The notes under the pieces were generated by a model that was not told where the DNA came from, did not search any database, and worked only from the letters and a program-made list of their open reading frames with translations. A stretch of DNA of 64,000 nucleotides from an uncultured Methylopila sp. GTDB lineage: Bacteria; Pseudomonadota; Alphaproteobacteria; Rhizobiales; Methylopilaceae. This document shows, one piece after another, positions 58,901 to 64,000 of the stretch. Position 1 is the stretch's first letter; each line of letters starts with the position of its first letter. The position numbers and the translations under genes are program-made. Location: positions 1 through 64,000 of the forward strand of contig CABHPB010000027.1 of assembly GCA_902168115.1 (NCBI GenBank), given 5' to 3'.

Positions 58901-59688
58901 GCGGCCGCCGCCTTCGGCCCGTCATAGGTGAGCCCGGTCTCGGCGAGGGTCAGCCACTCCTCGGCGGCGCGCGCCGCCTCGGGCCTGGCGAGCGCCCTGC
59001 CGCGCGCGGCGCGCTCGTCGGCGCGCGTCACAGCCGTCGGGGTGAGCTCCGAAAAGCTGTCGGCGAGGTCGCGATAGATCTGGATCTGCTCGCGGCGGTC
59101 GAAGTTGACCAGCGTGACCTTGCGGGGCGCCTGGCCGACGATCGCTTCCGCCGCCTCGCCGCGCTTCACTGTGACCGATCCCTGCGGGTTCGTCAGCGCC
59201 ACCTCGCCGTCGAGCACGATGAGTCCGGTCTTCTTGCCCTCGACGCTCAGCGACCAGTCCGTGCCGCGGATCGCCGCCGCCGCCGCAGGCGTCTCGACGG
59301 TCACGCCCGATCCTCCGCGCGCGGCGCGCGCCCACATCGAGCCATGCGGCAGCGAGAGCTGCGTGTCGCCGTTCGGCCCCCGGGCGATGTCCTTGACGAT
59401 GAGCTCGGAGTTGCGGCCGAGGCGGATCTGCGTGCGGTCCTCAAACAGGATCGCGAGATTGCCGAAGGCGTTGGTGCGAAGGCTGTCGCCGCCGATCAGC
59501 CGCTGGTCGATGACGACGGAGCGCCAGTCCGGCTCGGCGCGAAGCTGGAGCTGCTCGCCGCCTTTCGTCGCGATGACGTTGGCGGCGTAGGGCTGCGGAC
59601 GCGCGTACGGCGCCTGCGCGTGCGCCGTCGACAAGGTCAACGCCATCGCCGCCGCGGCCGCCCCCAGCCGCAGTACCGCAACCGCCAT
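55957..59688 (-). CDS. FecR-domain protein with TPRs and C-terminal outer-membrane beta-barrel
   Basis: 1243 residues. Signal peptide MAVAVLRLGAAAAAMALTLS ends near AHAQ. Residues 35-190 form a FecR domain (AANVIATKGGEQL, FEDRTQIRLGRNSELIVKDI, TVETPAAAAAIRGTDWSLSV). Residues about 240-640 are TPR-like (IDEALAVDPDDPYALVASAR, HRKAIELDPDDPINRSNYAV). From about 700 to the end is a beta-barrel of TonB-receptor/porin type, ending in RTITASARVRF with the C-terminal aromatic residue typical for barrel assembly. The same protein thus spans the periplasm and the outer membrane. It is followed by the CHASE2 cyclase gene on the same strand, a pairing seen in other Rhizobiales. Confidence 0.85.
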   Translation of the reverse strand: MAVAVLRLGAAAAAMALTLSTAHAQAPYARPQPYAANVIATKGGEQLQLRAEPDWRSVVIDQRLIGGDSLRTNAFGNLAILFEDRTQIRLGRNSELIVKDIARGPNGDTQLSLPHGSMWARAARGGSGVTVETPAAAAAIRGTDWSLSVEGKKTGLIVLDGEVALTNPQGSVTVKRGEAAEAIVGQAPRKVTLVNFDRREQIQIYRDLADSFSELTPTAVTRADERAARGRALARPEAARAAEEWLTLAETGLTYDGPKAAAAALAEAERRALSPAQKARADLVHCFIEARRRRWAAAAAFCEGAVGRLDRSRAGTAAYLGWAARAMADPTKRPPLPDAARYADTPQGVLARASVESFVFSAKRGVEIVDEGVRRFPNDVMMRAGKGLLHIMTSDKEAAKKAIDEALAVDPDDPYALVASARYKLTVESDLEGALKQLKRAQQVAPGADFVWLETSLVEDERDATHEAEAAHRKAIELDPDDPINRSNYAVFLMERGRLGAAERELAAAEAIDPGGFFNLYTRGFLELSRGQNEAAIEKLLAASAIAPQASSVQIAIAIANYQTGNTVEADQALDNADQFDDDDPITPLIRSVIAVDRYRADEAIENARESLRRREARGGAFATIDANRQNGSFVASALRFLQLDEWARYYGDRVADAFTSSAYFDQAIVNRADPFSAATTQAPPDAIQGGVTSFSSLIQGLMIEPLAIASPERNTALVFHPFAEVAAGGGFVTRDGKTGWVSDTSINAAVMEPFPIAIYANATFDRPDSRYPNDRDDNATGAFILGARPTPYDKLALFNVTVNSREGARLFDRAFEFVPTLFAQDRERSFVTVSGAAWSHEFADRNVVQAMIAGTTVDQKSVNTDPFTFDSNGDLVVDSIIGLDRTQKLKQREIFGGVSHLLGVGDVTLRYGAEGGGSSFKLDQSTMTLGGAVVEARTRPDGEAWRVYADAVWDVTRNLKIEGGLFASSVKIGPQGGEERFDPRIGVAFQPFDGQWLRAAYRQDSLYSSVVTLSPITTVGITPVQTPVGFGGRTETLAARWDAEWSRHLFTALEYQRQKVKGLSINVPESVRSADIAHADVDQLVASTNIWLTHGFGAFASYTRSWSATKEDNGDYFYRVAAGDPVPFLPKHYGRVGLAFAHPSMVKVTVAQNFVGARTDSLGQKLDYFSTTDATATWELADKRLVLGLQALNIFDTKVEVFGRNRRAPIALPAPIGALPAINGGQMLGAGRTITASARVRF

Positions 59689-59786
59689 TTCAATTTCGCG
59701 GCGACGCCGCCCCCCAATGACGCGGCGGCAAACTACTCAGTCTTGAGGGGGCAGTCGATAGATCGGGCGGCCGCGCGCGATGATTG

Positions 59787-60269
59787 TCATCGGATCGTGA
59801 CGAAAACGCCGTGGGCGACGAGCGCCGCGATCAGCGCCCAGACGGCGATCGACACGAACATGTACTTGCGCCGGCAGATCGCGGCGAGGTTCGCGGCGTT
59901 CTCCGCGTAGTTGCGCATCAGCTTCTCCCGGTCGCCCTCCAGCGCGAGCGCGAGCGCGGCCTCGGAGGCCTCCGGCCAGCCGCCCCAGAACATCGGGGAG
60001 CGCGACTTGCGCCGCCGGGGGGCGACGACGCACAGGGCGCTGACGAGAGCGACGACGAGCGCCACGGTGACGACCGCGGCCGGCAGCCATCCCTTGGCGT
60101 CGAGGCCGAAGGGCTGCAGGTAGATCTGCCGGACGTCAGGCGACCACACGATCATCAGCACGATCAGCGAGATCATCAGCGTCGCCTTCTGGTCGGCGAC
60201 CTTGATCTGGTCGTAGAAGCAGTCGTTCAGCGACTTCATATACGTGAGCCCGGGATTGCCGTCCGACAT
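59787..60269 (-). CDS. PycTM-like (DUF5706-type) membrane protein
   Basis: 160 residues. Two membrane helix groups (ATLMISLIVLMIVWS, then LPAAVVTVALVVALVSALCV) are followed by a basic loop and a third hydrophobic C-terminal helix (VSIAVWALIAALVAHGVFV). FYDQIKVADQKATLMISLIV at the start and CVVAPRR, then YAENAANLAAICRRKY, fit the Pycsar effector (PycTM) membrane family. In Pycsar these respond to cCMP/cUMP by damaging the membrane. No pyrimidine cyclase is adjacent; the nearest cyclase is the CHASE2 one two genes on. The match is by eye only, so the role is open. Confidence 0.6.
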   Translation of the reverse strand: MSDGNPGLTYMKSLNDCFYDQIKVADQKATLMISLIVLMIVWSPDVRQIYLQPFGLDAKGWLPAAVVTVALVVALVSALCVVAPRRRKSRSPMFWGGWPEASEAALALALEGDREKLMRNYAENAANLAAICRRKYMFVSIAVWALIAALVAHGVFVTIR

Positions 60270-60328
60270 GCGTCCCTCTTTTCCCGATGGCGGTGCGGCG
60301 CCAGCGCAGATCTGAATTCCATACGACG

Positions 60329-61261
60329 TCAGCGCTCGGCGCGCGGCGCGCTCCGCTTTAGCTCCTCCACGAAGGCGTCGACATGGGGCGCATCGCCCTT
60401 GACGCTGCGGGTCGCGATGAAGTGTTGGGATTCGAAGCCGTAACTCTCGGCGCGAACCGCCTTCATCAGCCCCTGCCCCGCCCAGTGCTCGCCGATATGG
60501 CGCGGCAGGTAGCCGACGAAACGTCCTGACAGGATCAGCATGGTCTGCGCCTCCATGTGAAGGATGGAGGCGCTCGCCCGCGGATGGTTCACCCGGTAGA
60601 GATCGTCGAGATGGCGGTAGCGGCGCACTGAGAACAGGGCCTCCTCGATGTCCGCGTGGCGCGGCTGCGGCTTGTCGAACAGCGGGTGGCCCTTGCCGCA
60701 ATAGAGCGCGTGCGGCTCGCGGCAGAGCGGCGTGTAGAACACGCCCGGCGCCTTCTGCGAGAACGGGCCGACGATGACGTCGCGGCGTCCGTCCATCAGC
60801 GCCTGCTCGAGCTCCAGCGGCGTGCCGAGTTCGAGGTCGACGAAAACTTCCGCCGCATAGGCCATGTAGCGGCCGAACGCGTTCTGCAGGCCGAGATCGG
60901 GGTTGGTCACCACGCCGTCGATGATCCCGACGCGAAGCCGCCCGACCAGCCTCTGCCGGTCGCTGCCGATCCGCGACTGGAAGGCGTCGACGTCGTCGAA
61001 CAAGCGCCTGGCGGCCGCATACACGGACTCGCCGAACGGCGTCGTCCGGAAGCCGCCCCGCCCGCGCTCGCAGAGCTGTCCGCCGAGCTTGCGCTCCAGC
61101 GCCGCGAGATGGGTCGAGAGCGTCGACTGCGAGAGGTTGAGCGCGATCTGCGCGTCCGGAAAGCCGCCTGCGTCCACGAGCGCCGCGAACACGCGCAGCA
61201 GCCGCAGGTCGATGTTGTCGAGGCGCCGCATCCGGGAGCGGGCGCCGCCCGCGGCGGCCAT
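60329..61261 (-). CDS. LysR-family transcriptional regulator
   Basis: 310 residues. The N-terminal helix-turn-helix is DLRLLRVFAALVDAGGFPDA then ALNLSQSTLSTHLAALERKL, typical LysR. The effector domain (VGRLRVGIIDGVVTNPDLGL, LYCGKGHPLFDK, ILHMEAQTMLILSGRFVGYL) is a periplasmic-binding-like fold. It is divergent from an aliphatic-sulfonate/nitrate-type ABC importer, which it probably controls. Repeats of TCGATGC in the shared intergenic region are candidate sites. An internal Met at residue 11 is an alternative start. Confidence 0.93.
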   Translation of the reverse strand: MAAAGGARSRMRRLDNIDLRLLRVFAALVDAGGFPDAQIALNLSQSTLSTHLAALERKLGGQLCERGRGGFRTTPFGESVYAAARRLFDDVDAFQSRIGSDRQRLVGRLRVGIIDGVVTNPDLGLQNAFGRYMAYAAEVFVDLELGTPLELEQALMDGRRDVIVGPFSQKAPGVFYTPLCREPHALYCGKGHPLFDKPQPRHADIEEALFSVRRYRHLDDLYRVNHPRASASILHMEAQTMLILSGRFVGYLPRHIGEHWAGQGLMKAVRAESYGFESQHFIATRSVKGDAPHVDAFVEELKRSAPRAER

Positions 61262-61385
61262 AGCATCAGCTCACATTGATGATCTTCGATGCAACATTCC
61301 AACAAAACTAATTCTTGTCGATGCGAAACCGTCTCACGATGGGCTCCTCGCTGTTCGGCCCTCCCGTGAAAGATCTGGTCCCGTC
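61262..61385. promoter_or_regulatory. Divergent LysR / ABC-importer control region
   Basis: 124 bp, AT-richer than its surroundings. TCGATGC occurs at 61286-61292 and at 61318-61324, 32 bp apart (about three helical turns), consistent with two LysR sites on one face of the DNA. The exact LysR recognition and activation sites cannot be separated by eye. Confidence 0.4.
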
Positions 61386-62375
61386 ATGAGACATGTCGTG
61401 ATCGCCGCCGCCTTTTCGCTGCTTCTCGCCTCGGGCGCGGCCCGCGCCGAGGACAGCAGGATTCGCGTCCTCGCGCCGACGTGGACCGGCTACGCGCCGG
61501 TCTTCGTCGCGATGGACAAGGGTTACTTCAAGGAGCTCGGCGTCGAGGTCGAGATGCGGTTCGAGGACGACCGCTCCAACGTGCTCGCCGCGATGACGCG
61601 CGGCGACATCGAGGTCGACATGCGCACCGTCGGCGAGCATCAGGGCCGGCCGCGCGACGCCTCGACGCCCGGCGTCATCATCGCGACGATCGACAAGTCG
61701 GTCGGCGGCGACGGAGTGATCTCCGCCGCCTCGATCGGTTCGGCGGCCGACCTCAAGGGCAAGACCGTCGCGGTCGAGCCGAACATCCCGGCGCGCCTGC
61801 TGCTGCAGCTGGAGCTCAAGAAGGTCGGGATGACGCTGGACGACCTGAAGATCAAGGAGATCATGACCCAGGACACCGTCGCGGTCTTCGCGGACCCGTC
61901 GATCGACGCGATCGGGACCTACGAGCCGGTGATGTCCCAGGCGCTGTCCTCGCAGACCCAGCGCAAGGGCAAGCTGCTGATCTCCTCCAAGGACAGCGAA
62001 ATCATCATCGACATCATCGACGTCCGGCAGGACGACCTGAAGAAAAACCCGGTCAAGTACCAGAAATTCCTGACCGGTATTTTCAAAGCGATCGAGCTCT
62101 ACAAGTCCGACCCCGCCGAGTTCATCAAGCTCGCCGCGCCTCATTACAATCTGAGCGAAAAGGAGGTGAAGGAAATCTTCGACACGAGCCTCCAGTTCAC
62201 CGGCAAGGCCGAGAACGTCGAGATGATCGGCACGAAGGACAAGCCGGGCAAACTCTACGAGATCTTCGACACGGTGATGCAGCTCAACCTCGACTACAAG
62301 GCGGCTGACGCCAAGCTCGAGGCCAGGCAGCAGATCGATCCGTCGGTCGTCACGGCGATCGCAGGCGCGAAGTGA
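61386..62375 (+). CDS. ABC-type substrate-binding protein (NMT1/SsuA-TauA-like)
   Basis: 329 residues with signal peptide MRHVVIAAAFSLLLASGAAR. The mature start IRVLAPTWTGYAPVFVAMDK, followed by GYFKELGVEVEMRFEDD, is the NMT1/sulfonate-type fold; later SAADLKGKTVAVEPNIPARL and AIGTYEPVMSQAL. Family members bind taurine, alkanesulfonates, nitrate or thiamine precursors. Its stop overlaps the permease start (GTGA). Confidence 0.9.
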   Translation: MRHVVIAAAFSLLLASGAARAEDSRIRVLAPTWTGYAPVFVAMDKGYFKELGVEVEMRFEDDRSNVLAAMTRGDIEVDMRTVGEHQGRPRDASTPGVIIATIDKSVGGDGVISAASIGSAADLKGKTVAVEPNIPARLLLQLELKKVGMTLDDLKIKEIMTQDTVAVFADPSIDAIGTYEPVMSQALSSQTQRKGKLLISSKDSEIIIDIIDVRQDDLKKNPVKYQKFLTGIFKAIELYKSDPAEFIKLAAPHYNLSEKEVKEIFDTSLQFTGKAENVEMIGTKDKPGKLYEIFDTVMQLNLDYKAADAKLEARQQIDPSVVTAIAGAK

Positions 62376-63253
62376 GCCTCGTGGCGGAGGCCGAAGGCGG
62401 AACGTCGGACGTCGCCGGATCGTCGGTCCAAACGACGGCTCCGTCAGCGAGACGCCCGACGGCCCGCCGCGGGCCGTTCCGCCTCCGCGCGCCGCTGCCG
62501 CGCGGCTGGGACGCGGCCGTCGCCGTCGGCGCGAGCCTCGCCATCCTCGCCGTCTGGGAGATCGTCGCCCGCCTCGGCCTGACCACGCCGCTGTTCTTCC
62601 CGGCGCCGTCGACGATCCTCTCGACCATGGCGCGGATGATCTCCGACCAGAATTTGCTGTGGCACGCCTGGGTGTCGACGCTGCGGGTGTGGGGCGCCTT
62701 CCTGCTCGCCGCCGTGATGGCCATTCCGATCGGCGTCGCCATGAGCGGCTATCGCGTGGTGGGCGCGGCGCTCGAACCGGCGGTCGACTTCATCCGGTAC
62801 CTGCCGGTTCCGGCGCTCGTCCCGCTCGCCATCATCTGGTTCGGCGTCGGCGAGGAGACCAAGATCTTCCTGCTGTGGCTCGGCACCTTCTTCCAGCTGG
62901 TGCTGCTCGTCGCCGACGACATGCGGCGCGTTCCGAACGAGTATTTCGAGATCGCCTACACCGTCGGCGCGAACGAGCGCCAGGCGCTGAAGGACGTCGC
63001 TTTCCGGGCCATGCTGCCGAGCCTCGTCGACAATCTGCGGATCTCGCTCGGCTGGTGCTGGACCTACCTCATCATCGCCGAGATCGTCGCGGCGGACTCA
63101 GGCCTCGGCTTCGTCATCTGGGCCGCGCGCCGCTACATGAAGACGCCCGAGGTCATGGCCGGCGTCGTGCTGATCGGCGTCATCGGGCTTGCGACCGACC
63201 AGCTGCTGCGCCTCTTACACCGGCGCGCCTTCCGCTACCTCAGGGGGGCGTGA
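62372..63253 (+). CDS. ABC transporter permease (SsuC/TauC-like)
   Basis: 293 residues from a GTG overlapping the previous stop. About six helices; the EAA-like loop is YFEIAYTVGANERQALKDVA. LPVPALVPLAIIWFGVGEETK is characteristic of the sulfonate/nitrate importer permeases. The N-terminal 45 residues are polar and cytoplasmic. Works with the ATPase encoded next. Confidence 0.92.
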   Translation: MSLVAEAEGGTSDVAGSSVQTTAPSARRPTARRGPFRLRAPLPRGWDAAVAVGASLAILAVWEIVARLGLTTPLFFPAPSTILSTMARMISDQNLLWHAWVSTLRVWGAFLLAAVMAIPIGVAMSGYRVVGAALEPAVDFIRYLPVPALVPLAIIWFGVGEETKIFLLWLGTFFQLVLLVADDMRRVPNEYFEIAYTVGANERQALKDVAFRAMLPSLVDNLRISLGWCWTYLIIAEIVAADSGLGFVIWAARRYMKTPEVMAGVVLIGVIGLATDQLLRLLHRRAFRYLRGA

Positions 63254-63255
63254 AG

Positions 63256-64000
63256 ATGGTCCATCTTCAGTTCGACCGCGTCACCAAGCGCTTCGGCGAC
63301 GTGCCCGTCGTCGAGACGCCGTTCGACCTGTCGGTGCGGCGGCACGAGTTCGTCGTCTTCCTCGGACCGTCCGGCTGCGGGAAGACCACGCTGATGCGCA
63401 TGGTCGGCGGACTCGACGCGCCGACGACCGGCGAGATCCGCCTCGAGGGAGAACCCGTCGGCCCGCCCGACCGGCGGCGGGGCATGGTGTTCCAGTCCTA
63501 CTCGTCCTTCCCCTGGCTGACGGTCGCAGAGAACGTCGCCTTCGGGATGAAGTACCGCACTGACCTCACCGAGACCGAGAAGGCCGTGCGCGCGGAACAG
63601 TATCTCGACCTCGTCGGCCTCTACGAGTTTTCCGACCACTACCCGAACCAGGTGTCGGGCGGCATGCGCCAGCGTATCGCGATCGCCCGGACGCTCGCGG
63701 CGGGCGCCGACGTGCTGCTGATGGACGAGCCGTTCGGAGCGCTCGACGCGCTGAGGCGCGAGCAGCTTCAGACGGAGCTGCGCGCGATCCAGCGACGCGA
63801 CGCCAAGACCGTCGTCTTCGTCACCCACGACGTCGAGGAGGCGCTGTTCGTCGCGGACCGGGTGGTGGTGTTCTCCAAGCGTCCGGCGCGGATCGTGACC
63901 CAGATCGACGTGCGCTCGCGCCTCGGAGACGAGCGCACGATCGAGATGCGCGACGGCGACGACTTCTTCGCCTTGCGCCGCGAGACGATCGGCGCCGTGC
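63256..64000 (+). CDS. ABC transporter ATPase (SsuB/TauB-like), 3' end cut by the window
   Basis: Over 248 residues are visible. Walker [22 protein letters not shown]-loop MVFQSYSSFPWLTV, signature QVSGGMRQRIAIARTL, Walker B VLLMDEPFGALDA and H-loop VTHDVEEA are all intact. GGGGGG lies 8 nt before the ATG; a GTG two codons upstream is in frame. The gene runs off the right edge. It energises the importer encoded just upstream. Confidence 0.93.
   Translation, partial: MVHLQFDRVTKRFGDVPVVETPFDLSVRRHEFVVFLGPSGCGKTTLMRMVGGLDAPTTGEIRLEGEPVGPPDRRRGMVFQSYSSFPWLTVAENVAFGMKYRTDLTETEKAVRAEQYLDLVGLYEFSDHYPNQVSGGMRQRIAIARTLAAGADVLLMDEPFGALDALRREQLQTELRAIQRRDAKTVVFVTHDVEEALFVADRVVVFSKRPARIVTQIDVRSRLGDERTIEMRDGDDFFALRRETIGAV

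Noticed and set aside
55930-59910. A 1326-codon plus-strand open frame opposite the FecR-TPR-barrel gene
   Set aside because: It is rich in Arg/Ala/Gly, has no domain or signal peptide, and mirrors the codon bias of the real minus-strand gene; a normal effect of high GC.

Overview
The window is high-GC DNA (roughly 68-70% by eye) from an alphaproteobacterium, most likely of the Hyphomicrobiales (Rhizobiales). The main support is the set of neighbours around glyQ/glyS, an S49 peptidase, a TrmN6-like methyltransferase, a DUF2007 protein and an octaprenyl diphosphate synthase, together with rhizobial-style TRAP/TTT transporters and FecR/CHASE2 genes. I cannot name a genus. There is no phage, transposase, integrase, CRISPR array or rRNA.

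Layout. 0-3.3 kb (minus): a tripartite tricarboxylate (TTT) transport locus with a cut tctB, two tandem TctC-type binding proteins and a GntR/FCD repressor; two matching palindromes look like the repressor's operators. 3.5-6.9 kb: tRNA-Arg(CCG), then a complete TRAP transporter (DctP-DctQ-DctM). 6.9-11.3 kb: a bacteriocin-type export locus with a double-glycine precursor peptide (minus strand), an HlyD adaptor and a C39-peptidase ABC exporter, followed by an FkbM-like protein. 12.4-16.3 kb: a compact, translationally coupled cluster of a repeat-containing small peptide, an alphaKG-HExxH-type peptide hydroxylase candidate, an acyl carrier protein, an alpha/beta-hydrolase-like protein and an adenylate-forming ligase. 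16.4-20 kb: an FbpABC-like ferric iron importer with an ICE/Irr-like inverted repeat at its start. 20-25.4 kb (minus): a VanX-type dipeptidase, a TPR-orthocaspase, and an ECF sigma factor with a VWA protein. 25.5-28.6 kb: a VOC protein, an ABC exporter and a small hypothetical. 28.7-39.3 kb: housekeeping genes (glyS, glyQ, S49 peptidase, trmN6-like, polyprenyl synthase, DbpA-like helicase, a secreted Tudor-like protein, prolyl-tRNA editing protein) and tRNA-Gly(GCC). 39.4-41.9 kb: three Tad-type pseudopilin/VWA genes. 42.2-47.6 kb: an RND efflux operon with two adaptors. 47.7-50 kb: a second peptide-modification locus with a divergent ATP-grasp-like protein, a 39-residue peptide, a terminator hairpin and a second HExxH enzyme. 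50.3-54 kb: an ApbA-like protein and a CPA1 antiporter with a cNMP-binding tail. 54-60.3 kb (minus): a PycTM-like membrane protein, a FecR-TPR-beta-barrel protein and a CHASE2 nucleotide cyclase. 60.3-64 kb: a LysR regulator divergent from an SsuABC/TauABC-like importer that runs off the end.

The most notable result is that the two HExxH enzymes, 36 kb apart, each lie directly downstream of a small peptide gene, and the two peptides share the same two short motifs. The first copy carries the motif pair twice and sits in an operon with an ACP, a ligase and a hydrolase-fold enzyme. This suggests a RiPP-like pathway in which a hydroxylated peptide may be further acylated. That pathway is inferred, not shown.
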